DNA from: Tetraselmis striata
Taxonomy: Eukaryota > Chlorophyta > Chlorodendrophyceae > Chlorodendrales > Chlorodendraceae
Reading direction: 5' to 3'
Assembly (NCBI GenBank): GCA_006384855.1
Contig: VCJN01000184.1
Span: forward strand, 124,001-188,000
DNA: 64,000 nucleotides
Each line of letters opens with the position of its first letter. Positions within the stretch are counted from its first letter, which is position 1. Below, one piece after another: positions 55,202 to 64,000 of this stretch. Below the pieces are notes generated by a model. The model was not told where the DNA came from, searched no databases, and saw only the letters and a program-made list of their open reading frames with translations. The position numbers and the translations under genes were made by a program.

Positions 55202-55813
55202 ATGACCCGGCCCCGCCTCGATTTCTGGTACGAATTCGCCTCGACCTACAGCTATCTCACGGCCATGCGCATCGATGAAGCCGCCGCGCACCGCGGCGTC
55301 GCCGTGCGCTGGCGTCCCTTCCTTCTCGGTCCGCTCTTCGCGAAGGCCGGCTGGCCGACCTCGCCCTTCAATATCTATCCGGCCAAAGGGGCCTACATGT
55401 GGCGCGAGATGGAACGGCTGACGCGCGCCATGGAGCTGCCGCTGACCCGTCCGGACCCCTTCCCGGCAAACGGCCTGCTCGCCGCACGCGTGGCGCTGGC
55501 GATCGAGCGCGAGGAAGACCGGGCACGTTTTACCCGCGCGGTCTATCTGGCGGAATTCGGCAGGGGCGAGCGGATCGACGCGCCCGAGACGCTGGCGGCC
55601 TGCCTGTCCGCCCTCGCCCTGCCGGCCGGCCCGCTTCTGGACAAGGCCAGGGCGGCCGACATCAAGGCAGCCCTTCGCGCCAATACGGAGACGGCAGAGC
55701 GGGCGGGGATCTTCGGCGCGCCGAGTTTCCTCTGCGCGGACGGGGAACTGTTTTGGGGCAACGACCGCCTTGAAAGCGCCATCGACCACGCCGCAAGCTG
55801 CGTGATAGTCTGA
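55202..55813 (+). CDS. DsbA-family 2-hydroxychromene-2-carboxylate isomerase-like protein
   Basis: The 203-residue thioredoxin-fold protein starts with D-F-W-Y-E-F-A-S-T-Y-S-Y, where Ser replaces the redox cysteines, the mark of the glutathione-S-transferase-kappa/HCCA isomerase group. G-A-P-S-F near residue 177 holds the cis-proline. HCCA isomerases act in naphthalene breakdown, but no other such genes are near, so the substrate is open. The ATG at 55202 follows AAAGG by five bases; a GTG two codons earlier is possible. Confidence 0.88.
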   Translation: MTRPRLDFWYEFASTYSYLTAMRIDEAAAHRGVAVRWRPFLLGPLFAKAGWPTSPFNIYPAKGAYMWREMERLTRAMELPLTRPDPFPANGLLAARVALAIEREEDRARFTRAVYLAEFGRGERIDAPETLAACLSALALPAGPLLDKARAADIKAALRANTETAERAGIFGAPSFLCADGELFWGNDRLESAIDHAASCVIV

Positions 55814-55853
55814 GCGCCGACGCGCATGAAACCGGCGCGTCCAGGAGTTTGAG

Positions 55854-56498
55854 ATGGCTTTCTTGCCCGATCCCGCCACGATGGTCACCTTCACGCTGGC
55901 CTGTCTCGTCCTCGTGCTCACGCCGGGGCCGGACATGACGCTGTTTGTCGGCCGGTCGCTGTCGGAAGGCCGCGCGTCCGGCATGGCCTCGATGCTGGGC
56001 GCCCTCACCGGCAACGTGATCCACACGCTGCTGATCGCCTTCGGCCTCTCGGCGCTGATCGCCGCCTCGGCGCAGGCCTTCTTCGTCGTCAAGATCGCCG
56101 GTGCGGTCTATCTGTTGTGGCTTGCCGTCCAGAGCATCCGCCACGGATCGGCCCTGTCGGTCACCCCCGACAAGACCGCCCGGCGCCGGCCGCTGTCGCG
56201 CGTCTTTGCAACCGGGGTTCTGGTCAACCTGCTCAATCCGAAGATCATCCTGTTCTTCCTGACGTTCCTGCCGCAATTCGTCGCCGCAAGCGATCCGGAC
56301 GCGGCAGCCAAGATGCTGTTCCTCGGCCTCTATATGGTTCTCTTCTCCCTGCCGTTTTGCGCCGGCATGGTGCTGATGGCCGAGGGCTTTTCCAAATCCC
56401 TGCGCCGCTCGCCGCGCATCATGCGCGCCATCGACTGGCTTTTCGCCGGCATCATCGGCGGTTTCGCCATGAAGATCCTGCTGACCAGCCGGACCTGA
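55854..56498 (+). CDS. LysE-family amino-acid exporter
   Basis: The 214-residue protein has six hydrophobic helices and the LysE/RhtB signature L-T-P-G-P-D-M-T-L at residues 23-31, followed by G-N-V-I-H-T and, in the middle, F-A-T-G-V-L-V-N-L-L-N-P-K near residue 127. It probably exports an amino acid or derivative. It lies 40 bases after the isomerase-like gene and 58 before the aminotransferase, so all may share a transcript. Confidence 0.9.
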   Translation: MAFLPDPATMVTFTLACLVLVLTPGPDMTLFVGRSLSEGRASGMASMLGALTGNVIHTLLIAFGLSALIAASAQAFFVVKIAGAVYLLWLAVQSIRHGSALSVTPDKTARRRPLSRVFATGVLVNLLNPKIILFFLTFLPQFVAASDPDAAAKMLFLGLYMVLFSLPFCAGMVLMAEGFSKSLRRSPRIMRAIDWLFAGIIGGFAMKILLTSRT

Positions 56499-56556
56499 CG
56501 GCACCTCCGTTCCAGCCCTTTCCCGCAACCAGAAAATCCTGCGAAATCAAAGCATC

Positions 56557-57883
56557 ATGACCCATATCTTTCCGCGCCACACCGCCATGCGTCCGCCCCG
56601 CGCCGTTGCCGGCGACGGCTGCTACATCATCGACAGCACCGGAAAACGCTATCTCGACGCCTCCGGCGGCGCGGCCGTGTCCTGTCTCGGCCATTCCGAC
56701 AGGACGGTGACGGAAGCGGTGAAGCGCCAGCTCGACACGCTCGCCTTCGCCCACACCGGCTTCTTCACCACCGATATTGCGGAAGATCTCGCGGATCTTC
56801 TGATCGAAAACGCACCGGAGGGACTGGACCGTGTCTATCTGGTCTCCGGTGGATCGGAGGCGACGGAGGCGGCGATCAAGCTTGCCCGCCAATACCACCT
56901 GGAACGCGGCGACGCGTCGCGCGCGCGCATCATCGCGCGGCGCCAGAGCTATCACGGCAACACGTTGGGCGCACTGTCGGCCGGCGGCAACATGTGGCGG
57001 CGCGAGCCCTTCAAGCCGCTTCTGGTCGACATGTCGCATATTGCGCCCTGCTACGCCTATCGCGGCCAGGCCGATGGCGAGAGCGAGGCCGACTACGGCC
57101 GCCGCGTCGCCGACGAGCTGGAAGCCGAGATCCTGCGGCTCGGCCCGGAAACGGTCGCCGCCTTCATCGCCGAGCCGGTCGTCGGCGCAACGCTTGGCGC
57201 GGTGCCCGCCGTCGAAGGCTATTTCAAGCGCATCCGCGAGATCTGCGACCGTCACGGCGTCCTGCTGATCCTCGACGAGGTCATGTGCGGCATGGGACGG
57301 ACCGGCCATCTCTTCGCCTGCGAGGCGGACGGCGTGTCGCCGGACATCCTGTGCATCGCCAAGGGGCTCGGCGCCGGCTACCAGCCGATCGGCGCGATGC
57401 TGTGCAGCGGCGAAAATCTACCGCGCCATCGAGGAGGGCTCCGGCTTCTTCCAGCACGGCCATACCTATATCGGGCATCCGGCGGCTGCCGCGGCTGGCC
57501 ATGCCGTCGTCTCGTCCCTGCTCGAGCGCGATCTCGTCACCCGCGCCCGCACGATGGGCGAGACGGTGAAATCCGCGCTGGTCGAGCGCTTCGGCCAGCA
57601 CCCCCATGTCGGCGACATCCGGGGGCGCGGCATGTTCCTCGGGCTGGAGCTGGTCGAGGACCGCGAGACCAAGGCCCCCTTCGACCCGGCCCGCAAGCTT
57701 CATGCGGCGATCAAGAAGGCCGCCTTCGCGCGCGGTCTCGTCTGCTATCCGATGGGCGGCACGCTCGACGGGCGCTCCGGCGATCACGTGCTGCTGGCGC
57801 CGCCCTTCATCCTGGAAGACGCGCAGGTGGAAGAGCTCGTCGACAAGCTGTCCGGCGCCATAACGGACGCCCTTGCCCATTGA
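56557..57883 (+). CDS. Class III (omega) aminotransferase, one frameshift
   Basis: The PLP enzyme has G-S-E-A-T-E-A-A near residue 100, Y-H-G-N-T-L-G near 134, D-E-V-M-C-G-M-G-R-T-G near 244 and the lysine in C-I-A-K-G-L-G-A-G-Y near 274. Just after this, at about 57413, the frame shifts, and H-G-H-T-Y-I-G-H-P and R-G-R-G-M-F-L-G-L-E-L follow in the next frame to a TGA at 57883; restored length is about 441 residues. Substrate class (beta-alanine, diamine or keto acid) is unclear. Followed 15 bases later by the SNase-like gene. Confidence 0.87.
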
Positions 57884-57897
57884 GCCGGAGACACCAC

Positions 57898-58701
57898 ATG
57901 GTGCGGCGCCGCAGTCCCGCCAAGATTTTGGCAAGACTGAAGGCGGCGTGCTGTGCCGCACCGTTCCTGGTCTCGGTTGCGCTGGCGGACCAGCCCCGGC
58001 CCGCCTTGCCCGACGGCTGCCTGCCGGAGGCCGGCGCGGTCGGCCAGGCGCTTGAAGGAACGCTCCAGGCGGCGGAGCTGCATGCAAGGGACGGTGTCGT
58101 GTATCGCCAGATCGATCTTCTTATGCCGGAGGAGGCGGCGCTGCCCGGGGACGGCGTGCGGCAAATGCGCTTCTGGGCGGTCAGCGAGAAGCCCGACCGC
58201 TGGCAGCGCCGGCGCGGGCATCTTGTCGATGCCGCGACCGGGGCCTGGGCCGCGCGGGATCTCGTCGGCACGGGCGCGGCGATCGCCGCCCCGGCGCTTG
58301 CGCGACCGGCCTGCTTTCCGGCACTCATGCAGGCGGAACGCGACGCCCGCGCCCGAGAGCTCGGCATCTGGAAAACGGAGCGGGTGCGGTCCGCCCATCG
58401 CCCGGGCGCCCTTCAAGAAAGGATCGGGCGGTACACGCTGGTCGCCGGTCGGGTGCTCTCGCTGGGCGAAACCCGCTCGACGCTCTATCTCAATTTCGGG
58501 CGCCGCTGGAGCCGCGACTTTACGGCGACCATCGCGATAAAAGAATTGGATGCATTCACGGCCGCCGGGGTTGACGCGAGGTCCCTTGAAGGGGCAGCTA
58601 TTCGGGTGCGCGGAGTGCTCTTGCAGTCCGGCGGACCCCTCGTGGAGATCTCTCACCCCGCACAGATCGAGCGGCTCGAAACGGATGGCACGCGCCGGTG
58701 A
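57898..58701 (+). CDS. Exported SNase-like (thermonuclease-fold) protein, probably degenerate
   Basis: The 267-residue product has a basic start and a hydrophobic segment ending near residue 30 (A-L-A-D), likely a signal peptide. A thermonuclease-like region is suggested by A-E-R-D-A-R-A-R-E-L-G-I-W-K near residues 145-158, and a later Y-L-N-F-G-R-R-W-S-R-D-F-T segment is a domain I associate with such proteins in alphaproteobacteria. The usual catalytic D-G-D-T and D-x-P-E signatures of active SNase are not evident. Its stop overlaps the start of the M48 gene by four bases. Confidence 0.65.
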   Translation: MVRRRSPAKILARLKAACCAAPFLVSVALADQPRPALPDGCLPEAGAVGQALEGTLQAAELHARDGVVYRQIDLLMPEEAALPGDGVRQMRFWAVSEKPDRWQRRRGHLVDAATGAWAARDLVGTGAAIAAPALARPACFPALMQAERDARARELGIWKTERVRSAHRPGALQERIGRYTLVAGRVLSLGETRSTLYLNFGRRWSRDFTATIAIKELDAFTAAGVDARSLEGAAIRVRGVLLQSGGPLVEISHPAQIERLETDGTRR

Positions 58702-60176
58702 ACCTCTTTCCGTCCCTTGACGCCCTGAGCGGGCAGATGCGCCGCTGGCTCGCCGCCGGCGCGGCACTGCTGTTGCTGTCCGGCTGCCAGATCTCCGGAT
58801 CCTCCCCGATCGAGATCGGAACCCCGGCGCCGGGATCGCTGCGTCCGGGCCTCTCGGCCGACCTCGGCGCGCGCGAGCACCCGCGCGTGGTTGCCACCTA
58901 TGGCGGCGTCTACGAGAACCGGGGCGCGGAACGGGCCGTCGCCCAGGTCGTGGGCCGGCTGGTGGAAGCCTCCGACGACCCGTCGCAGACCTATCGCATC
59001 ACCATCCTGAACTCTCCGGCGGTCAATGCCTTCGCCCTTCCCGGCGGCTATCTCTATGTCACCCGCGGCCTGCTGGCGCTTGCCACCGACACCTCGGAAG
59101 TCGCCGCCGTGCTTGCCCATGAAATGGCCCATGTGACCGCCAGCCACGCGATCAAGCGCCAGGAGCGCGCCGAGGCAACCGAACTGGCCGGCCGCGTGCT
59201 CGGCAATGTGGTGCGCGACCCCGACCAGGCGCGCGCCGCGATCATGTCGTCGCAGCTTTCCTTCGCGCGCTTCTCGCAGATCCAGGAACTGGAGGCCGAT
59301 GCGGTCGGCGTGCGCACCCTGGCGCGGGCGCGCTACGATCCCTTCGCCTCCGCCCGCTTCCTGACGTCGATGGGCAAATTCGCAGCCTATCAAAGCGCCC
59401 AGGGCGACCAGAGCAGCGCGCCGGATTTCCTGTCCTCGCATCCGACGACGCCGGAGCGGGTGCAGACGGCCGTGCGTGCGGCGCGTCAGGTCGGCGCCCC
59501 CGGTCTCGGCGAGCGCGACCGCGACGCCTATCTGACCAAGATCGACGGGATGCTCTATGGCGACGACCCGCTTGAGGGTTTCATTCGCGGGCGCTCTTTC
59601 CTGCACAAGTCGCTCGGGATCAGCTTCACCGTGCCCCAGGGCTTCGTGCTGGAAAACTCGCCGGAAGCCGTACTTGCCAGCAATTCCGCCGGCACGGCAC
59701 TGCGCTTCGACGGCGCGGACCTGACCGACTTCGCCTCGCTTTCCGCCTATATGACCAGCGGATGGATCAACGGTCTGGTGCGCGACAGCGTGCGCGAGGA
59801 CACGATCAACGGACTTCCCGCCGTCACCGCTTCCGCCGTGACGGACGGCTGGTCCTTCCGCATTGCGGTCGTACGCATCGGGCGCACCGGATACCGCTTC
59901 ATCTTCGCCTCGCGCTCCGGCGGATCGGACTTCACCCGCGACTATCAGCAGACGGTGGAAAGCTTCCGCCAGCTCACGCCTACGGAACGCGCCCGCCTGC
60001 GCCCCTTGCGCATCAAGGTGATCCGCGCCGATGCCGGCGACACCCCGGAACGGCTCGCCGTCGGCATGAGTGGCGTCGAAGCCTCGCGCCGGCTGACGCT
60101 GTTCTCGATCCTCAACCAGACTCCGCCGGGCGAGGCCATCCCGGCGGGAACGCCGCTGAAACTGGTGGTGGACTGA
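58698..60176 (+). CDS. M48-family zinc metalloprotease, lipoprotein
   Basis: The 492-residue protein has a lipoprotein signal ending L-L-L-L-S-G-C (acylated Cys near 31), a zinc motif H-E-M-A-H near residue 141 and the third ligand in Q-E-L-E-A-D near 198. After the peptidase domain comes a C-terminal domain of about 180 residues ending in a LysM-like L-N-Q-T-P-P-G-E-A-I. It should act in the periplasm on outer-membrane or envelope proteins, like BepA. The GTG start overlaps the preceding gene (GTGA). Confidence 0.92.
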   Translation: MNLFPSLDALSGQMRRWLAAGAALLLLSGCQISGSSPIEIGTPAPGSLRPGLSADLGAREHPRVVATYGGVYENRGAERAVAQVVGRLVEASDDPSQTYRITILNSPAVNAFALPGGYLYVTRGLLALATDTSEVAAVLAHEMAHVTASHAIKRQERAEATELAGRVLGNVVRDPDQARAAIMSSQLSFARFSQIQELEADAVGVRTLARARYDPFASARFLTSMGKFAAYQSAQGDQSSAPDFLSSHPTTPERVQTAVRAARQVGAPGLGERDRDAYLTKIDGMLYGDDPLEGFIRGRSFLHKSLGISFTVPQGFVLENSPEAVLASNSAGTALRFDGADLTDFASLSAYMTSGWINGLVRDSVREDTINGLPAVTASAVTDGWSFRIAVVRIGRTGYRFIFASRSGGSDFTRDYQQTVESFRQLTPTERARLRPLRIKVIRADAGDTPERLAVGMSGVEASRRLTLFSILNQTPPGEAIPAGTPLKLVVD

Positions 60177-60194
60177 ACGGCTCCGCAAGACGGC

Positions 60195-61136
60195 TCAGCC
60201 GCCGTCGACCTTGCGATAGGGCTGCGCCTGATAGCCGGTGAGATAGGCCAGCGATCCGAGACCGGAAGCGATCTGCTTGGCCGCGCGAAACGCCTGGCGG
60301 CGTCCGCGCTCGGGCGAGACCACGAACACGAGACTGGCCGGAAGCTGGACGAAGATCCCGTTGAAGAGACGGCCGAGGCCCTTGAAGAAGCTGCGCGACA
60401 GCGCCGGTCCGCGCCCCGAGCGCTTCTCGTGAAGACGCGAGATGTTTCCCGCCACCCGGAAGGTGCGGTGCAACTGCCAGCCGAGCCGCACCCGGTTGAC
60501 CGGAACGAGCTCCTCCACCAGCGCCTCGGGCACCCACACGATCTTTCCGCCGGCGTCATGCACCCGCGAGAAAAAATCCGTGTCGCTGCCGCCGGTAAAG
60601 CGCATCGAGCCATCGAAATGCAAACCGTATCCGTCGTCGCGGAACACCCTTGTATCGACCAGTGTGTTGTGGCCCTCCGCCTTTTTCAGGACGGTCCCGG
60701 TCGGGCGCTTGTTCACCTGCGGCGCGATCATCCAGGACGGCGTTTCGGGCGGATAGGTGTAGAGCACGCGGCCGTAGTGCACCTCCGCCGGATAGCGGCT
60801 CACCGCCTCGACCATGGTGGCCAGCCAGTCGGGATGCGCGACCTCGTCGTCGTCGATATAGAGCACGCGGTCATAGCCGTTTTCGGCGGCAAACACGCCG
60901 CAGCGGTCGCGGGCGAAGGGAATGCCCAGCTCCGGCTCGAGCACATAGTGGATGGTCCAGCCGGTTTGCGCGGCGACCTCGACGGTGATCGGTCGCGAGA
61001 CCTCAATGTCGTGGTTCTCGACGACGACGATCTCGACCGCGACGCCATCCGGCACGCGTTGCTCGCAGACCGACATCAGGCAGCTGCGCAGCAGCTTCGG
61101 CCGTTCCCGTGTGCAGATCGCAACGCAAAGCTTCAT
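60195..61136 (-). CDS. Family 2 glycosyltransferase
   Basis: The 313-residue GT-A enzyme begins M-K-L-C-V-A-I-C-T-R-E-R-P, has E-I-V-V-V-E-N near residue 40 and the metal-binding D-D-D-E in Y-I-D-D-D-E-V-A-H-P near residue 97, then F-T-G-G-S-D-T-D-F near 186. The C-terminus is basic and amphipathic, suggesting membrane contact. It probably builds a surface polysaccharide. A GGAG box is six bases before the chosen ATG. The GT11 gene lies 61 bases upstream on the same strand. Confidence 0.9.
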   Translation of the reverse strand: MKLCVAICTRERPKLLRSCLMSVCEQRVPDGVAVEIVVVENHDIEVSRPITVEVAAQTGWTIHYVLEPELGIPFARDRCGVFAAENGYDRVLYIDDDEVAHPDWLATMVEAVSRYPAEVHYGRVLYTYPPETPSWMIAPQVNKRPTGTVLKKAEGHNTLVDTRVFRDDGYGLHFDGSMRFTGGSDTDFFSRVHDAGGKIVWVPEALVEELVPVNRVRLGWQLHRTFRVAGNISRLHEKRSGRGPALSRSFFKGLGRLFNGIFVQLPASLVFVVSPERGRRQAFRAAKQIASGLGSLAYLTGYQAQPYRKVDGG

Positions 61137-61197
61137 CGTCATCTCCGGTCCCGCACCTCGGAAGCGTTAGAAAGGGCGCTTCCGCAGTAGCCGGTTC

Positions 61198-62070
61198 TCA
61201 CAGCAGAATCCAGCCGCGCGGGAACATCTCGTCGACATAGGTGCGCCTGAGTTCCGCGCGCGCAAACCACTGGCGCGGCACGATCACCTGCCGCTCGGGA
61301 TTGCGCCCGAGCCAGGCGCCCCACCAGCTGAAGCTGCTGTTTGCCGTGATGTGATGCGCGCACAGGCTCATCAGGCGCAGGTCCTGTTCGCGCGACTGGC
61401 CCTCGACCAGCGTGCGGTTCGGCCAGGCGGCGGTCAACTCCGCGGCCGCCGCGATATCGTCGGAAAACACCAGCCAGCGGGCATCGGGAACGATCCGCGC
61501 CATGAGCGCGGCGGCGGCCTCGTAATAGTCCGCTCCCAGCAACCCGTGGGTCGCCGCCGTCCGGGCATTGGCGGCATAATCACCGCGGCGCACATGCACC
61601 GACACGCTCGCCGGATGCCGCGCCGCCTCCAGCAGCTTGGGCGTCATCGTCGCGTCGACGCTCTGAAGCGCAAAGAGCGCCCGGATCTCCTCCGCGCAAT
61701 CGGCGAAAAACTGCTCGGACTGGAAATAGCCGGCGACATAGGTGCCGGGCTCGACCGACCAGAAATCGTCGGCATGGCACATCGCCTGCTGGAAGAAGCT
61801 GTTGCCGGGCCAGAGCTTGTAGCGCTTCTTGCCCCGTGTCGCGCCGCGATCGCGCAGGCCGGCGAAGCGGGCCCGCAAACCGGACATATCCGGACGCCAG
61901 ATCTCCGGCGCGAGACCGAACAGGCCAAGGCCCAGCTCGGCATGGTCGAAATCCATCTCAAGCGGGTCGATCAGAAGCCGAGTGTCGAGCCGGCGCGCCA
62001 GCGCATGTCCAGCTGCATATTGGAACATCTGGTTGCCCAATCCGCCCCAGATGCGCATGCACACCGGCAT
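61198..62070 (-). CDS. Family 11 glycosyltransferase (alpha-1,2-fucosyltransferase type)
   Basis: The enzyme matches GT11: R-I-W-G-G-L-G-N-Q-M-F-Q-Y-A near the start, the GDP-fucose motif V-H-V-R-R-G-D-Y near residue 155 and N-S-S-F-S-W-W-G-A-W near 255. It should transfer fucose (or a related deoxysugar) to a surface glycan. With the start at 62070 it is 290 residues, normal for the family; the frame is open to an ATG at 62235, which would add a 55-residue low-complexity tail with no homology I recognise. Confidence 0.88.
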   Translation of the reverse strand: MPVCMRIWGGLGNQMFQYAAGHALARRLDTRLLIDPLEMDFDHAELGLGLFGLAPEIWRPDMSGLRARFAGLRDRGATRGKKRYKLWPGNSFFQQAMCHADDFWSVEPGTYVAGYFQSEQFFADCAEEIRALFALQSVDATMTPKLLEAARHPASVSVHVRRGDYAANARTAATHGLLGADYYEAAAALMARIVPDARWLVFSDDIAAAAELTAAWPNRTLVEGQSREQDLRLMSLCAHHITANSSFSWWGAWLGRNPERQVIVPRQWFARAELRRTYVDEMFPRGWILL

Positions 62071-62300
62071 CCGCCCCGCCGTGTCCTTCGTGGAACTCTC
62101 GTGTGTGTCCGTCGCCGTCACCGTGCCGGGCCCCTCGATCTGCGTCGCCTCGTCCCGCTCCTTGTTAGTCGCCCGCGCCGCGCGCGACAAGCACGAGGGC
62201 GCGCCGCCCGCTTGAGCGAGATCAAGGCGGTCCATGCGGTTTTGTCATTCATTGTTTCGAATATGCGGAGAGGCGAATTCTAGAGAGGGCTGGGCGCGCC

Positions 62301-63389
62301 ATGGACCTGACCGGATTGTTCGATGTCTTCGGGGAGCCGGGAACCTCCGCGCTCGGGGGACTGGCGATCGGCATCGCCTTCGGCATTTTCGCACAGCGCA
62401 GCCGGTTCTGCCTGCGGGCCGCTGTCATCGAGTTCGCCCGCGGCAGCATCGGGATCAAGGTCGCCGTCTGGCTTGTCGCCTTCACCTCCGCCGTCCTCAT
62501 CACCCAGGCAATGCTGCAGCTTGACCTGATCGACGTTTCCGAAGCCCGGCAGTTCGCCGCGCGCGGCTCGCTCTCCGGCGCGCTGATCGGCGGCGCGCTC
62601 TTCGGCATCGGCATGGTGCTCGCACGCGGCTGCGCAAGCCGCCTCCTCGTGCTCTCGGCCACCGGCAATCTGCGCGCTCTTCTCTCCGGGCTGATTTTCG
62701 CCGTCGCCGCCGAGGCCTCGATCCATGGCATCCTCTCGCCCTTGCGCGAGAAACTCGCCGGCCTGTGGACCGTGGGAGGACGCGACAGTCTGGATCTGCT
62801 GCAGACGCTGGGCCTTGGCGCGGAGGCGGGGCTGGTGATCGGGCTTCTCTTCGTCTGCGGCGCGGTTTTCTTCGCGGTGCGCGCCGGTCTCGGACCCTGG
62901 GGCTGGCTCGGTGCCGCCGGCGTCGGCGCCACCGTCGCCGCCGGCTGGTGGTTCACCTACCAGATGTCCATCCAGGCCTTCGAGCCGATGACCGTCAAAA
63001 GCATGACCTTCACCGGCCCCTCCGCCGATACGCTGATGAGCGTTCTGACCCTGCCGGCCGGCAATCTTGATTTCGACATAGGCCTTGTGCCCGGCGTCTT
63101 CATCGGCGCGGCCCTTGCCGCGCTTGTTGCGCGGGAATGGACATTGCAGGGGTTCGAGGGCGGCCGCTCGATGCGGCGCTACATGGCGGGCGCGGTGCTG
63201 ATGGGTTTTGGCGGCATGCTCGCCGGCGGCTGCGCGGTCGGGGCCGGCGTTACCGGCGGCTCGATCTTCGCCCTGACGGCCTGGCTGACCCTTGCGGCGA
63301 TGTGGGCGGCAGCCGGCCTCACCGATCTTTTGGTCGACCGCCTGCCGAACGCGCGGGCAACCCAGATGCAGGCGCCGCAGGCGTTTTGA
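62301..63389 (+). CDS. YeeE/YedE (TsuA-like) sulfur-compound transporter
   Basis: The 362-residue membrane protein has about nine helices in two pseudo-repeats. The conserved cysteines of TsuA-type thiosulfate channels appear in Q-R-S-R-F-C-L-R near residue 37, L-A-R-G-C-A-S-R near 112 and L-A-G-G-C-A-V-G-A-G near 312. By family it takes up thiosulfate or a related sulfur compound. It is divergent from the GT11 gene, and I see no tusA or rhodanese gene beside it. Confidence 0.9.
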   Translation: MDLTGLFDVFGEPGTSALGGLAIGIAFGIFAQRSRFCLRAAVIEFARGSIGIKVAVWLVAFTSAVLITQAMLQLDLIDVSEARQFAARGSLSGALIGGALFGIGMVLARGCASRLLVLSATGNLRALLSGLIFAVAAEASIHGILSPLREKLAGLWTVGGRDSLDLLQTLGLGAEAGLVIGLLFVCGAVFFAVRAGLGPWGWLGAAGVGATVAAGWWFTYQMSIQAFEPMTVKSMTFTGPSADTLMSVLTLPAGNLDFDIGLVPGVFIGAALAALVAREWTLQGFEGGRSMRRYMAGAVLMGFGGMLAGGCAVGAGVTGGSIFALTAWLTLAAMWAAAGLTDLLVDRLPNARATQMQAPQAF

Positions 63390-63404
63390 CGCGCACGCGC
63401 ACGC

Positions 63405-63523
63405 TCACCACGGGTGATCCTCGCCCCGATAGGTGAGGAAGCGTCCGCTGTCGGCAAGCATGAGATCCCGCGTCAACCGGTAGATGCCCGCGGCACTCTC
63501 CTCGACCGAAATATCCGCCCCGC

Positions 63524-63554
<31 letters not shown>

Positions 63555-64000
63555 ATGCACCACGACAACACAGATGCCCTCGTCGGCAAGATCGAGGGCG
63601 AGCCCCTGCATCGCCTTGTTCACCGCCGCCTTGGACGATCGATAGGCATAGCTGCCGCCGCGCGGGCGCGCCATCGAGCCCATCTGGCTGGAGATCGTCA
63701 CGATGCGCGGATTTCTCGACAGGGTGAGATTGGGCCGCAGCGCAAGCGCAAGACGCATCGGACCCAGCGTATTGACGTTGAACTCGGCAAGCCAGCCGTC
63801 GAAGTCGAGATCCTCAAGCGACTGATGCGCGCCCATGACGCCGGCGTTGTTGAGAAGCACATCGACCGGCCGCCCCGCCAGCGCATCCGCGAGCCGGGCG
63901 ACCGCATCGCCGTCGCCGACATCGAGCGCATGAAGCTCAAGCCGCGTGCCATGGCGCGCCTGCAGCGCACGCAGGTCGCTCGCCGCGCCCGGGTCCCGGC
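63405..64000 (-). CDS. Short-chain dehydrogenase/reductase (partial, 5' end outside window)
   Basis: The C-terminal 197 or so residues of an SDR: A-L-D-V-G-D near the window end, D-V-L-L-N-N-A-G-V-M-G, N-V-N-T-L-G-P, I-S-S-Q-M-G-S, the Y-x3-K pair in Y-A-Y-R-S-S-K-A-A-V-N-K and H-P-G-W-V-R-T-D-M-G-G. The coenzyme-binding start is missing because the gene runs off the right edge. The substrate is unknown. Confidence 0.9.

Overview
The window is a stretch of high-GC bacterial chromosome that looks like an alphaproteobacterium of the order Hyphomicrobiales (Rhizobiales). The signs are a divergent phaR/phaAB locus, a 180-kDa-type NAD-glutamate dehydrogenase, metX-metW, hisC-tyrC, dapF-mtaB-ftsY-yciB, DUF2125 and DUF1737 proteins, and one-Cys-sensor type ohrR/ohr. 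A closer placement (for example Stappiaceae) is a guess. I see no rRNA, tRNA, CRISPR array, prophage or intact insertion sequence. Nearly everything is core metabolism and stress defence.

Layout. 0-3.4 kb: end of an ammonium transporter, a small membrane protein, a small unknown gene behind a textbook sigma-54 promoter, and gamma-glutamyltransferase. 3.6-7.2 kb: a GlcG-like protein and the PHA locus (phaR divergent from phaA-phaB). 7.2-9.6 kb: two copies of a palindromic repeat, rpmF, mtgA and oxyR. 9.8-13 kb: ahpC-ahpD, ispA, a broken AraC regulator and a VOC protein. 13-19.3 kb: a 4Fe-4S protein, argG, a cupin, gloB, two methyltransferases (one is metW) and metX. 19.6-26.7 kb: hisC-tyrC, folP-folK, phoD, a Bcr/CflA pump and its MarR regulator. 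26.9-35 kb: typA, a UMF1-type MFS protein and the very long gdh gene. 35-41.7 kb: a CMD/AhpD-like protein, argC, leuD, ohrR/ohr, a cyclic-nucleotide-binding protein, an OmpR-type response regulator, an L,D-transpeptidase and pirin. 41.9-46 kb: the dapF-mtaB-ftsY-yciB operon. 46-52 kb: DUF1737, a CitE-like lyase, an EamA transporter, a double HD/HD-GYP protein, a GNAT, DUF2125 and ChaC. 52-64 kb: plsC, a YdcF-like protein, a PAP2 phosphatase, a DsbA-family isomerase, a LysE exporter, an aminotransferase, an SNase-like protein, an M48 lipoprotein protease, GT2 and GT11 glycosyltransferases, a YeeE sulfur transporter and a truncated SDR.

Themes. Peroxide defence recurs: OxyR/AhpC/AhpD, OhrR/Ohr, a CMD-family protein and glutathione turnover (GGT, GloB, ChaC). 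Many neighbouring genes overlap by ATGA, GTGA or TAATG, which suggests translational coupling (oxyR-mtgA, marR-bcr, gdh-UMF1, metX-metW, folP-folK, dapF-mtaB, SNase-M48, argG-4Fe4S).

Caution. About a dozen conserved genes carry one-base indels or, once, an in-frame stop. These fall at 6-26 kb and 51-58 kb, while 26.9-51.3 kb, including a 4.8-kb gene, is clean. Because essential genes are hit (folK, ispA), most are probably sequence errors. I give the span of the intended gene and flag each case.
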